Part shown: one piece after another, positions 34,919 to 44,708 of the stretch
How the letters are laid out: the number at the start of each line of letters is the position of its first letter
Position numbering within the stretch: the first letter of the stretch is position 1
Source of the DNA: Alkalicoccobacillus murimartini
GTDB lineage: Bacteria; Bacillota; Bacilli; Bacillales; Bacillaceae_D
Assembly: GCF_030813245.1 (NCBI RefSeq)
Contig: NZ_JAUSUA010000005.1
Location: 62,001-126,000, forward strand
DNA length: 64,000 nt
Reading direction: 5' to 3'
Position numbers and translations under genes: made by a program
The notes under the pieces: generated by a model
Database searches by the model: none
What the model was told of the DNA's origin: nothing
Seen by the model: only the letters and a program-made list of their open reading frames with translations

Positions 34919-34952
34919 CAAAAACCCAAAATCATAATGATTTTGGGTTTTA
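34919..34952. terminator. bidirectional terminator
   Basis: AAAACCCAAAATCAT pairs perfectly with its complement around a 1-2-nt turn, with A-run and T-run flanks. It ends the small Cys-rich gene on the minus strand. Confidence 0.9.
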
Positions 34953-34958
34953 AGGTAA

Positions 34959-35231
34959 CTATATCCGTTCTATCTCAGCCTCTTTCCATTTATCTGTCCC
35001 TGGATATGGACAGCCTTTATACGAAAGCTTTGCTCTGAATCCAACAAAGCATCCGCAATGTTTGCAGGTGGTATTACTAACCAAGGACGGACACGCCTCA
35101 CATAATGTGAGACGTCCCCTGTAATACTCATCACTAACTACATCCGTCTCGAAGGCTAGTTGTTCATCAATTAGGGTTTGGACTGATGTCTTTCTCCAAT
35201 CCTCTTCTAATAAGCATCCCTTACAAGCCAT
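34959..35231 (-). CDS. small Cys-rich protein (DUF6171-like), probable zinc ribbon
   Basis: A 90-residue soluble protein with Cys at CKGC (3-6), CEAC (44-47), CKHCGC (about 56-61) and GCPYPGTDKW. The pattern suggests one or two zinc sites. It resembles the DUF6171 family as I remember it; no function is known to me. It starts 12 bp after the arabinofuranosidase stop with AAGGAG upstream, so it shares that transcript, though a functional link is not obvious. Confidence 0.7.
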   Translation of the reverse strand: MACKGCLLEEDWRKTSVQTLIDEQLAFETDVVSDEYYRGRLTLCEACPSLVSNTTCKHCGCFVGFRAKLSYKGCPYPGTDKWKEAEIERI

Positions 35232-35243
35232 TTCGACAGCTCC

Positions 35244-36707
35244 TTAGTGTAGTTTAATAACGGCAACAGACATTGGAGGAATGGTGACTGAGAGTTTATC
35301 TTTTGTCAGGTTTATACCGTCAAGACTTGTTGGTTTTAACACCTCGGGATTTTCAAAGGTATTGTGCTCGTTCATTGAATCTGCCGTTAGGATTGTACCT
35401 GTTGCATGAGCTGCAGCTTTTTCCCATCCTCGTAACTCAAATTCAAATTCAGCTGCTTCTTCTAATCCATAATGACAAATGGATAGATGTACTTCACCTG
35501 CTTGATTTTTGGACGCACTCAGATGCAGATGTTTGTTGTCTGTGTTCTCTTGGACATGGATCGCCGTTGCATCCTTGTGAACCTTATACATATCAAATAC
35601 ATGATACGTTGGCGTCAGTAGCATTTGATCGCCTTCTGTTAATACCATGGCCTGCAAGACATTCACCGTTTGCGCAATGTTTGCCATCTGTACGCGATCT
35701 GAATGGTTATGAAAAATATTTAGTGTGACACCTGCTACCAGTGCATCACGGATCGTATTCTGTTGGTATAAAAATCCTGGGTTTGTTCCAGGCTCCACAT
35801 CAAACCACGTTCCCCACTCATCTACTATGAGACCAACCTTTTTCTCAGGATCGTATTTATCCATAATTGTACTATGCTTTGTGACCAATTCATCCATGTA
35901 CAAAGCACGTTCGATTGTCGTATACCATTCGTCTTCGGTGAATCTAGTGGCAGATCCTTTCTCTTGCCAGCTCGGACCAGGAATCGTGTAATGATGTAAA
36001 GTGAGCGCATCCATAAAAGGAGTGGCCTCTCTCATTAACACCTCTGTCCAATGGTAATTGTCACCATTAGGTCCACATGCTATTTTGTAGATTTTATTTT
36101 CTCCATAATTACGGACGTATGTTTGGAATTGGCGATAAAGGTCCGCATAATATTCGGGGCGCATATTACCACCACAACCCCAATTTTCATTACCTACTCC
36201 AAAATAAGTAAGTGACCATGACTGATCTTGTCCGTTTTCACGTCGTAAACCAGCCATTGGTGACTCACCATCAAATGTAATATATTCAACCCATTCCTGC
36301 ATCTCTTGAACGGTTCCACTCCCCACATTTCCGTTCACATAAGGCTCTGCACCAATTAATTCGCATAGTAGAAAGAACTCATGTGTACCGAAGTGATTAT
36401 TTTCAACCACTCCACCCCAGTGTGTATTTACCATACGTTTGCGACCTTCTCTTGGTCCAATTCCATCCTTCCAATGATATTCATCAGCAAAGCAGCCTCC
36501 TGGCCAGCGCAGGACAGGAATCTCTAAATCTTTTAGTGCCTGTAGCACATCGTTTCGAATTCCTTTTGTATTGGGAATATCAGAGTCCTCCCCAACCCAA
36601 ATCCCTTCATAGATACATCTTCCTAAATGCTCTGCAAAATGTCCGTGAATATTTCGGTTAATTTGTGCTTTCTCTCCATCAAATTGAACGATAGCTTTGT
36701 GTCTCAT
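35244..36707 (-). CDS. abfA: alpha-L-arabinofuranosidase (GH51)
   Basis: The enzyme removes terminal alpha-L-arabinose from arabinan or arabinoxylan fragments; with no signal peptide it is intracellular and acts on imported oligosaccharides. From the ATG at 36707 (AGGAGG 10 nt upstream) it has 487 residues. The acid/base is E174 in [12 protein letters not shown] and the nucleophile E297 in [10 protein letters not shown], with [14 protein letters not shown] (66-79) also typical of GH51. The length fits B. subtilis AbfA (about 500). A cre site and an AraR-like operator precede it. No other arabinan genes are in the window. Confidence 0.93.
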   Translation of the reverse strand: MRHKAIVQFDGEKAQINRNIHGHFAEHLGRCIYEGIWVGEDSDIPNTKGIRNDVLQALKDLEIPVLRWPGGCFADEYHWKDGIGPREGRKRMVNTHWGGVVENNHFGTHEFFLLCELIGAEPYVNGNVGSGTVQEMQEWVEYITFDGESPMAGLRRENGQDQSWSLTYFGVGNENWGCGGNMRPEYYADLYRQFQTYVRNYGENKIYKIACGPNGDNYHWTEVLMREATPFMDALTLHHYTIPGPSWQEKGSATRFTEDEWYTTIERALYMDELVTKHSTIMDKYDPEKKVGLIVDEWGTWFDVEPGTNPGFLYQQNTIRDALVAGVTLNIFHNHSDRVQMANIAQTVNVLQAMVLTEGDQMLLTPTYHVFDMYKVHKDATAIHVQENTDNKHLHLSASKNQAGEVHLSICHYGLEEAAEFEFELRGWEKAAAHATGTILTADSMNEHNTFENPEVLKPTSLDGINLTKDKLSVTIPPMSVAVIKLH

Positions 36708-36734
36708 ATTTTCACTTCCTCCTAGCGACAATTT

Positions 36735-36750
36735 TTATAAGCGCTTTCAT
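36735..36750 (-). promoter_or_regulatory. cre site upstream of abfA
   Basis: Minus-strand ATGAAAGCGCTTATAA matches the CcpA consensus WTGNAANCGNWWNCWW at all but one fixed position. It lies 28 bp upstream of the start, fitting catabolite repression by roadblock. Confidence 0.75.
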
Positions 36751-36760
36751 TTATACTCTC

Positions 36761-36779
36761 ATCTTATACGGACAAGTAT
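36761..36779 (-). promoter_or_regulatory. AraR-like operator upstream of abfA
   Basis: Minus-strand ATACTTGTCCGTATAAGAT is an imperfect palindrome sharing about 12 of 16 positions with the B. subtilis AraR box ATTTGTACGTACAAAT. It is next to the cre site. Arabinose-responsive repression is the likely role. The exact promoter elements are unclear. Confidence 0.6.
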
Positions 36780-36805
36780 AATTCGTCTACCTTTTTCTAT
36801 TTATT

Positions 36806-36848
36806 TGAGCGGGCAAATCATTTCATTCACACCGCTCAACATTTGCCC
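36806..36848 (-). other. interleaved inverted repeats after the flippase gene
   Basis: TGAGCGG (36806-36812) can pair with CCGCTCA (36832-36838), and GCAAAT (36813-36818) with ATTTGC (36841-36846). The arms interleave as in an H-type pseudoknot. No T-run follows, so it is not a classical terminator. Confidence 0.35.
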
Positions 36849-36853
36849 CCCTT

Positions 36854-38185
36854 CTAACTCAATCGATGTTTAGATGACTGAGTTAGAACTAAGGTTAAGC
36901 CTAGCTTATCCGTGATGGTCACATAATGCATCAACGTTAATAAAACAGCCCCAACATTCATGCCAATAATGATTCCATCCATTTGTAAGGTTGGTAGTGA
37001 CCCCAGAGTAAACATTAGCAAAAAAGATACCCCTGTAGACCACACCGAATGCATAAATGCCTCTCGTACTAAACCAATTCCAATCAAATAGGCTTGCATT
37101 GGAATCGCAAAATAATGAAAGAGAAAGTATGGAACAAGCATGGTCAGATAACCTGAAGCCGGAGAATGCTCAAAGAATAAGTCCGTTAGTGGTTCTGCCA
37201 GGAAATAAAAGATCATCACAACCGGCAAGCTGTAGGCAAGTGTCACTCCCATCGCTTGCCTTAACAGCTTAGCTAGAGAGCTCATATCTCCTTTTGAGTA
37301 GCCAGAAGACACAAGCGGCACCATCACCGTCAAAAGAGAGTGTGCGATAAAGGCTGGAAAAAAACCAATGGTAAACGCTACGCCTGCAAGTTTCCCGTAT
37401 TGGATTAATGCCATGCCTTCCATCAAACCTGCTTTTGATAGGGCCGTTGTAATGAGAAACGGTTTGATGGCAAAGGTTATGGCGTGAAAGACCCGTAATC
37501 CTGTAGTTGGTAATGATACTGCTAACAACGATTGGTACACTTCTTGATTCTCAATTGGTTTTTGTTCATCTCTTCGTAAACGATTAACTTGTAAGACAAA
37601 GGCAGTTCCCATATAAAATAAAACAAGAATCTCACTTAAGACTACGGTACCTAATGCAACAAAAATAGCTGTTTGACTTTGAAATTGAAATAATTGAAAC
37701 ACACCATACAGAAACCCTAACTGCGCTCCTCGTTTAAGCAAATTAATAACCGCAATCTTTTTAGTGTGCTGCGCCCCTACAAAATACCCACGAGCTACCG
37801 AGGAAAAGGTGACAACCGGAACCAAAAGGATGAGGAGCCATTTGACAAAAGGGTGATACTGGTTCAAAACAGGTAGGTTTGGAAGTACAATAAAAGCAAC
37901 GGTTATACATGTAACGGCCACTACGATGGCTAGCTTTAAAGCACCCTTCAACAAGCTTATATGCTCCGAGCTTGCTCGCTCTGCAATCATCTTTGAAACA
38001 GATACTTGTAACTCAAGGCTCGATAAGACCACAACAAATACTAACGTAGGCAAAATAGCCATGTATAGTCCAAAATTGTGTTCACCTAACTCATTAGCAA
38101 GAACAACATTAATAAGAAATTCCAAAGACTCTCCTGCAAGAGCCGCCGTACTTAATAAAAGGGCTCCACGAAAAAAAGGGTTCAT
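36854..38185 (-). CDS. polysaccharide/lipid flippase of the MVF/PST family (SpoVB-like)
   Basis: A polytopic membrane protein of about 443 residues with 12-14 helices. It opens NPFFRGALLLSTAALAGESL, and has the family pattern LGEHNFGLYMAILPTLVFVV near residue 40 and GYFVGAQHTKKIA about 140, as in SpoVB and related peptidoglycan- or polysaccharide-precursor flippases. The ATG at 38185 lies 11 nt from GGAG; GTG 38191 is an alternative. It is 124 bp downstream of glpP on the same strand, with a strong hairpin abutting its binding site. Substrate is unknown. Confidence 0.8.
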   Translation of the reverse strand: MNPFFRGALLLSTAALAGESLEFLINVVLANELGEHNFGLYMAILPTLVFVVVLSSLELQVSVSKMIAERASSEHISLLKGALKLAIVVAVTCITVAFIVLPNLPVLNQYHPFVKWLLILLVPVVTFSSVARGYFVGAQHTKKIAVINLLKRGAQLGFLYGVFQLFQFQSQTAIFVALGTVVLSEILVLFYMGTAFVLQVNRLRRDEQKPIENQEVYQSLLAVSLPTTGLRVFHAITFAIKPFLITTALSKAGLMEGMALIQYGKLAGVAFTIGFFPAFIAHSLLTVMVPLVSSGYSKGDMSSLAKLLRQAMGVTLAYSLPVVMIFYFLAEPLTDLFFEHSPASGYLTMLVPYFLFHYFAIPMQAYLIGIGLVREAFMHSVWSTGVSFLLMFTLGSLPTLQMDGIIIGMNVGAVLLTLMHYVTITDKLGLTLVLTQSSKHRLS

Positions 38186-38205
38186 GCTCACGTCCACTCC
38201 TTTAT

Positions 38206-38236
38206 ACATCTCTCATACTACATATATGAGAGATGT
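38206..38236 (-). promoter_or_regulatory. perfect inverted repeat abutting the flippase ribosome binding site
   Basis: ACATCTCTCATA (38206-38217) and TATGAGAGATGT (38225-38236) are perfect 12-bp arms around 7 nt. On the minus strand the repeat ends a few bases before AAAGGAG. No T-run follows, so an operator or a translation-controlling stem is more likely than a terminator. Confidence 0.5.
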
Positions 38237-38309
38237 CCATTAAATATGGGTACAACCCATAAATAAAGAAGTGATCGTTTTGCATAAACCCAAAACAGTG
38301 ACTCTATTC

Positions 38310-38852
38310 TTATTCCCACAAAGGCTTTCTAGAAGTGGTTATAGCATGAGCTCCTGCGTCTAACGCGTTTTTAATATCTTGTTCATTTTCAATCAAACCA
38401 CCAGCAATCACAGAGATACCTGTTGCCTTTTGTACCTTTGAGATCAGTTCAGGAACAACTCCAGGTAAGACCTCAATCAAATCAGGTTCAACTTTTTCGG
38501 CTAATTTATAGCTTGTTTCTAATGCAATCGTATCAAGTAGGAACAAACGCTGAACGGCAATTAACCCATTCTTCTTCGCCGTTTTTAGTACCTCTGCTCT
38601 TGTGGAGATTAATCCTGCTGGACGAAGGTTTTGACACAAAAATTCTGCTGCATACTTGTCGCTCTTTAGTCCTTGTATCATGTCTGCATGTAGCAGGAGT
38701 TTCTTGTTATGTTCTTTCGCATATTTTGCAACCCCTACAAGCTGAGAGATATGAAGATCAAGCATCACAATGTACGTGTAATCACTTTCCAGAACCTTTT
38801 CAAAATCCTTCATCTTTTTTATAGCAGGTAGAATTTTCTGTCCTTCAAACAT
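38310..38852 (-). CDS. glpP: GlpP, glycerol-3-phosphate-responsive antiterminator
   Basis: GlpP binds glycerol-3-phosphate and leader RNA, letting RNA polymerase read through terminators before glpFK and glpD. The 180-residue protein has a PII-like/TIM-type fold of the GlpP family: VMLDLHISQLVGVAKYAK (about 29-46), GLISTRAEVLKTAKKNG, and IEVLPGVVPELI with SVIAGGLIENEQDIKNALDAGA. Two leader terminators of the expected type lie in this window at 40.58-40.64 and 43.18-43.24 kb. It follows glpD by 40 bp; in B. subtilis glpP is instead placed before glpFK. Confidence 0.93.
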   Translation of the reverse strand: MFEGQKILPAIKKMKDFEKVLESDYTYIVMLDLHISQLVGVAKYAKEHNKKLLLHADMIQGLKSDKYAAEFLCQNLRPAGLISTRAEVLKTAKKNGLIAVQRLFLLDTIALETSYKLAEKVEPDLIEVLPGVVPELISKVQKATGISVIAGGLIENEQDIKNALDAGAHAITTSRKPLWE

Positions 38853-38892
38853 ATAACAACCGTTCTCCTCTTTGCTTTTAAAAAGCGATTAA

Positions 38893-40536
38893 CTATTGAA
38901 CGGTATGCTTAAAGGAAACCGCATCAATTTGTTGATCTAACTCTTTAGTGAAGCGACTTTTTTGTTCAGGGCTCCAGCCAAGGCGATCGTTCATCTCATT
39001 GATCACTAGCTCCTTATATTTTAGTACTTTATCAATATGGAAGTAAAGGTAACCGGTACGGCGAACAAAAAAGTCAAGTGGTGTTGCTGTCATTTCATTC
39101 TCAAGTGCATAATCAAGTGTCGCCTGCAAGTAAGGTGGAAGTGCCTTATCTTTTGCTGATTCTAGATGAGAGAATACTTGATGGATATTCGATCCATATC
39201 GATGAACAAGTTCTACTGCCTCGTCCTCCGACAACCCACGCTCGCGTCCTTCAGCAACATATTTTTTGACAAAGGTTTCAAATTGATCGGATCCACCTAC
39301 ATCTCCACCTGATAGAAGCATCTTCTCCGTTTTACACTCAGGGTAGTTTCCTGGAAGCTCTGCAACCATCATTTTTACAACGCTGTCAGCCATTTTCCGG
39401 TAACCAGTCAGTTTTCCTCCAGCAATCGTGAATAGGCCACTATCTGAACGGAAGATTTCATCTTTTCGTGAGATATCTGAAGGATCTTTCCCTTCTTCAT
39501 GAATTAGTGGACGTAAACCAGACCAACTAGATTCAACATCCTCTGCACTAAGATCTAATTCAGGGAACATTCCATTTGCCGCGTTTAAGATATAGTCCAC
39601 GTCTTCTTTTGTTACCCCTGGATCAGCCTGATCGCCTTTGTAGTTTGTATCGGTTGTCCCAATATATGTTTTGCCTTCACGTGGAATAGCAAACATCATC
39701 CGTCCATCTTTAAACGGTGTATCGAAATACAGCGCACTACGAAGTGGGAAACGTTCGCCGCTCACAACTAAGTGAACACCTTTTGTCAGATGAATCGTTT
39801 TGCCTTTTTTCGAGTTATCTTTTTCACGTAATAGATCAACCCAAGGTCCAGTAGCATTCACAATTTTCTTCGCATAGATGTCTTGCTTTTCCCCGGTTAA
39901 TAGGTCTGTTACCTGTACACCAACCACTTTTTTATCCTTATAAAGGAATGTGTCAGCTTTTACATAGTTAGAAGCTAGCAATCCATGCTCCTCCGCTTTT
40001 TTCATCACTTCAATCGTTAATCTAGCATCGTCTGTACGGTACTCAACATACACACCGGCACCTTTTAATCCTTCTTTATTCAATAAAGGCTCTTTCGAAA
40101 TTGCGTTCTCAGACTTAAGCATATTTCTACGTTCATTTCTCTTAACTCCTGCAAGGAAATCATACACTTTTAAACCAAGAGATGTAGTCAGGTAGTTAAA
40201 CGTTCCGCCTTTATAAAAAGGTAGCATCATCCAAAGTGGCGTTGTTACGTGCGGCGCATTCTCATAGACTATCGCACGTTCTTTCCCCACATCTGCTACT
40301 AATTTAATCTCAAACTGTTTAAGGTACCTTAACCCACCATGAATTAATTTTGTTGATCGGCTAGACGTTCCTGCCGCAAAGTCCTGCATTTCAATTAATC
40401 CTGTTTTAAGTCCACGTGAAGATGCATCCAATCCAATCCCTGCACCGGTGATACCTCCACCAATTATTAATACATCTAGTTCATTGCTTCCCATTTCCTG
40501 TACATTTTTTGTCCGTTGTTCGTATGAGAATCCCAT
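38893..40536 (-). CDS. glpD: aerobic glycerol-3-phosphate dehydrogenase
   Basis: An FAD enzyme on the inner membrane face that oxidises glycerol-3-phosphate to dihydroxyacetone phosphate and feeds electrons to menaquinone. From the ATG at 40536 (GGGGTGG 5 nt upstream) it has 547 residues. The FAD-binding fold is LDVLIIGGGITGAGIGLDAS (20-39), followed by GTSSRSTKLIHGGLRYL, ATGPWVD and SGLRPLI, all typical of GlpD. It has its own promoter at 40671-40699 and a leader terminator, so GlpP should control read-through. Confidence 0.96.
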   Translation of the reverse strand: MGFSYEQRTKNVQEMGSNELDVLIIGGGITGAGIGLDASSRGLKTGLIEMQDFAAGTSSRSTKLIHGGLRYLKQFEIKLVADVGKERAIVYENAPHVTTPLWMMLPFYKGGTFNYLTTSLGLKVYDFLAGVKRNERRNMLKSENAISKEPLLNKEGLKGAGVYVEYRTDDARLTIEVMKKAEEHGLLASNYVKADTFLYKDKKVVGVQVTDLLTGEKQDIYAKKIVNATGPWVDLLREKDNSKKGKTIHLTKGVHLVVSGERFPLRSALYFDTPFKDGRMMFAIPREGKTYIGTTDTNYKGDQADPGVTKEDVDYILNAANGMFPELDLSAEDVESSWSGLRPLIHEEGKDPSDISRKDEIFRSDSGLFTIAGGKLTGYRKMADSVVKMMVAELPGNYPECKTEKMLLSGGDVGGSDQFETFVKKYVAEGRERGLSEDEAVELVHRYGSNIHQVFSHLESAKDKALPPYLQATLDYALENEMTATPLDFFVRRTGYLYFHIDKVLKYKELVINEMNDRLGWSPEQKSRFTKELDQQIDAVSFKHTVQ

Positions 40537-40576
40537 TCTTTCCACCCCTACTATCATTCGTATCCGATAAAATGAC

Positions 40577-40639
40577 AAAAGGAGACCACAGCAAATCCTT
40601 AGTCCTATCTCTAGGAACATTGGAATGCTGTGGCCTCCT
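40577..40639 (-). terminator. glpD leader terminator (GlpP-controlled)
   Basis: On the minus strand AGGAGGCCACAGCA pairs with TGCTGTGGTCTCCT, one G/T pair, extended by TCC/GGA, with a T-tract after it. It lies between the glpD promoter and start. B. subtilis glpD has a terminator here that GlpP antagonises with glycerol-3-phosphate. Confidence 0.85.
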
Positions 40640-40670
40640 CATCATCTCAGACCGTTATTAACTTATCTTT

Positions 40671-40699
40671 AGTATAGTCCAAATGTACGATTCCGTAAA
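40671..40699 (-). promoter_or_regulatory. glpD sigma-A promoter
   Basis: TTTACG (40699-40694) and TATACT (40676-40671) are 17 nt apart on the minus strand. Transcription would start just before the leader terminator. Confidence 0.75.
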
Positions 40700-40763
40700 G
40701 CGATTTGCCTAAGGGAATCATTCCATATGAAGATGAGGCTACTCACAGTCCTGATGTCCAACG

Positions 40764-42305
<1,542 letters not shown>

Positions 42306-43127
42306 TTACTGATTTAATGTTTTTGATTGATTTGATTTGGCAATTGAAAAAGTGGTTGAGATCACAACAAGCGCTAGAATCGCAACTACACCTACAATTA
42401 CACCAATGATTGAACTTTCTAGAAAAACAAATTGATAGAATACTGCACCGATAACCCCACCAAGAAGTGGTCCAATAATCGGTACCCACGAATAACTCCA
42501 GTTTGATGACCCTTTTCCATGAATCGGAAGTAGAAAATGTGCAATTCGAGGTCCTAGATCACGTGCTGGGTTAATTGCATACCCAGTAGCTCCTCCTAAA
42601 GAAAAGCCAATAGCAGTAATTAGTAACCCAACGATAAATGGATTTAATCCATCAGTAAATTGATTTGCCCCTATAGCTAAAAGTCCAAAAATTAATACAG
42701 CGGTTCCAATAGCTTCACTAATGACATTTGAAGGATAATGCGGGATAGCCGGATCCGTAGCAAACACACCAAGCTTAAGCCCTTTGTCCTTTGTTTCTTT
42801 CCAATGTGGTAAATAATTCAAATACACAACACATGCTCCTAGAAATGCTCCAAGAAGTTGACCTGCTATATATGCTGGAGCCATGCTCCATGGAAACTCA
42901 CCAATTGCTGCAAAAGAAATGGTTACAGCAGGATTTAAGTGTCCATCACTTACTGTTCCTGATACATAAACACCCATTGTAACAGCTAAACCCCAAGCGA
43001 CTGAGATCGCAATCCAACCCGATCCCTCAGCTTTTGATTTTTTTAATAGATGACCAGCTACTACACCGCCACCAATAATAATTAATACCATCGTTCCAAT
43101 CATTTCAGCCAAAAACTCTGCTAACAT
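42306..43127 (-). CDS. glpF: glycerol facilitator (aquaglyceroporin)
   Basis: A membrane channel for glycerol, 273 residues with six helices and two half-helices. The two NPA motifs are GHLNPAVTISFA (about 63-74) and YAINPARDLGPR (about 200-211); the D after NPAR marks a glycerol channel rather than a water-only pore. It is first in glpF-glpK. The leader contains a strong terminator, and a consensus sigma-A promoter precedes that. Confidence 0.96.
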   Translation of the reverse strand: MLAEFLAEMIGTMVLIIIGGGVVAGHLLKKSKAEGSGWIAISVAWGLAVTMGVYVSGTVSDGHLNPAVTISFAAIGEFPWSMAPAYIAGQLLGAFLGACVVYLNYLPHWKETKDKGLKLGVFATDPAIPHYPSNVISEAIGTAVLIFGLLAIGANQFTDGLNPFIVGLLITAIGFSLGGATGYAINPARDLGPRIAHFLLPIHGKGSSNWSYSWVPIIGPLLGGVIGAVFYQFVFLESSIIGVIVGVVAILALVVISTTFSIAKSNQSKTLNQ

Positions 43128-43178
43128 TCCATACTCCCCCTTGAATATAACTTACCCTAATACGTTTACTTTGTAACA

Positions 43179-43238
43179 CAAAAAAAGAGCAGCTTTCTAT
43201 CCCATAGTCATTTTCACTACGGAATAAAAAGCTGCTCT
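43179..43238 (-). terminator. glpF leader terminator (GlpP-controlled)
   Basis: On the minus strand AGAGCAGCTTT pairs with AAAGCTGCTCT, enclosing an inner ATCCC/GGAT-type and AGT/ACT stem, followed by seven T. It lies between the promoter at 43.28 kb and the glpF start. Confidence 0.88.
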
Positions 43239-43275
43239 CATAGGCTCATCAGCTTGGCTATATAAACTTAGGTCT

Positions 43276-43304
43276 AATATAACGCATTCATGTTATATTG
43301 TAAA
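43276..43304 (-). promoter_or_regulatory. glpFK sigma-A promoter
   Basis: TTTACA (43304-43299) and TATATT (43281-43276) are separated by exactly 17 nt on the minus strand. A weak cre-like TGAATGCGTTATAT overlaps the -10, as the glpFK cre does in B. subtilis, but with two mismatches. Confidence 0.8.
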
Positions 43305-43313
43305 CCCTTTCTT

Positions 43314-44579
43314 TTAGGAAGCATCATATCCTTCTGGAAGCATAATCCTCACCGTTGTTCCTACATCAGGCTTACTTGTGTACACGACGCTTCCATTCAT
43401 TTTTTCGATTAAACGGATAGAGACCATCGTGCCAAGCCCGGTTCCTTTTTCTTTTGTTGAATAATAAACCGTTCCAATTTTATCAAGTTGCTCTTTGTTC
43501 ATCCCTTTTCCTGTATCAGAAATAAGAATTTCAACCATTCTGTTCTTCGAATGAATACTGACCTCTACACTTCCATCAGGAGAGGCAGCTTCAATTGCAT
43601 TTTTGATAAAATTTATAAGAGCCTGCTTAAATTTTGAACGATTTGTCTCAATATATACCTCTTGCTCAATCTCTGGATCTTTTAAAACCACGCCTTCTCT
43701 ACACGCATAAGGATTAAGCAAAGTAATGATGTGCGATACGCATTCTTTCACAGGTATAACCGAACTCTCACCCAACTGTGGTTTAGCTAAATTTAAATAC
43801 TCATGAATAATGTTCTCCGCACGATTTAATTCACTCAATATCAAATGGTAGTATTCAGATTTAACGTTAGCCTGATCCTCTTTCATTAACTGAAGAAATC
43901 CTTTGACAACAGTTAACGGGTTACGAACTTCATGGGCAATCGATGCTGACAGCTCACTAATTGATTGTTGCTTTACAGCATAAATAAGCTCTTCCTGCAT
44001 TCGTTCTCTTTTCAGAAGCATCTCATATAACAAAGAAGCTACAATGACAGACAGCATAAATAATACAAAGTAGATTACATATGAATAAATTAATTCGAGT
44101 ATCTCCGTATTTAAAATTCCGTCTACTATAGTTTTTGAAATGACTAATACAAGTTGCAAAAGAACAGGAAAAGACATACTGACCATGATCAGCTTTAAAC
44201 GGTTATTCTTATATTTATTTTCCTTAACAAAACGAACGACAAAATAGAAAAATAATGGATTAACAACAAGGCCTATGATGCCATACAACACCATATCTCC
44301 ACCTACATAGATACGCACAATCAACGTTATTAAACTTACAATGAGACCTGCTGTTCGGCTGCCGTAGATAAAAGCAATCAAGATCGGAACAAACCTCAGG
44401 TCCCAGAGAACACCATAATCATTAAAGGGAAACAGGACACAAAGCATTGCTGATATAGACATAAAGATCATCAGCACTCTACTATTCCTTTTTTCAGGTT
44501 TCCCTTCATATAAAACGAGAAATATGATAATTGGTGATAACACAATAAGAACATGTAATAACAGCTTTTCAATGATCAT
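43314..44579 (-). CDS. KinB-like membrane histidine kinase (5TMR-LYT type)
   Basis: A 421-residue orphan sensor kinase. Six N-terminal helices (about 5-190) include the 5TM LytS-type pattern FVPILIAFIYGSRTAGLIVSLI. The phospho-acceptor is H216 in ASIAHEVRNPLTVVKGFLQLM, typical of sporulation kinases, with N-box FKQALINFIKNAIEAA and G-boxes DTGKGM and GTGLGTMVS. There is no regulator beside it, as with KinA-KinE, which feed the Spo0F phosphorelay. Length matches B. subtilis KinB (428). An exact Spo0A box lies about 57 bp upstream. KinD or KinE type is less likely from topology. Confidence 0.8.
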   Translation of the reverse strand: MIIEKLLLHVLIVLSPIIIFLVLYEGKPEKRNSRVLMIFMSISAMLCVLFPFNDYGVLWDLRFVPILIAFIYGSRTAGLIVSLITLIVRIYVGGDMVLYGIIGLVVNPLFFYFVVRFVKENKYKNNRLKLIMVSMSFPVLLQLVLVISKTIVDGILNTEILELIYSYVIYFVLFMLSVIVASLLYEMLLKRERMQEELIYAVKQQSISELSASIAHEVRNPLTVVKGFLQLMKEDQANVKSEYYHLILSELNRAENIIHEYLNLAKPQLGESSVIPVKECVSHIITLLNPYACREGVVLKDPEIEQEVYIETNRSKFKQALINFIKNAIEAASPDGSVEVSIHSKNRMVEILISDTGKGMNKEQLDKIGTVYYSTKEKGTGLGTMVSIRLIEKMNGSVVYTSKPDVGTTVRIMLPEGYDAS

Positions 44580-44635
44580 GTTGTTGGCTCTCCCTACACT
44601 TAGTAAACAGAAACAATTATCCTATTCCCTATGCA

Positions 44636-44642
44636 TTCGACA
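44636..44642 (-). promoter_or_regulatory. candidate Spo0A box upstream of the KinB-like gene
   Basis: Minus-strand TGTCGAA is the Spo0A-box consensus. A related TTTTGTCA lies about 10 bp further upstream. A 7-mer can occur by chance, so support is modest. Confidence 0.35.
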
Positions 44643-44708
44643 GAGATGACAAAATCCCTGTTTTTGTCTAATAAAAGAGAAATAGGAATGCATTTGTTTA
44701 GTTAAAGC

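Noticed and set aside
34738-34935. 65-codon hypothetical protein on the minus strand
   Set aside because: It is read through the dispersed hairpin element and its composition follows the repeat.
35303-35728. 141-codon plus-strand frame inside abfA
   Set aside because: Antisense of a clearly coding GH51 gene, no binding site, no family resemblance.
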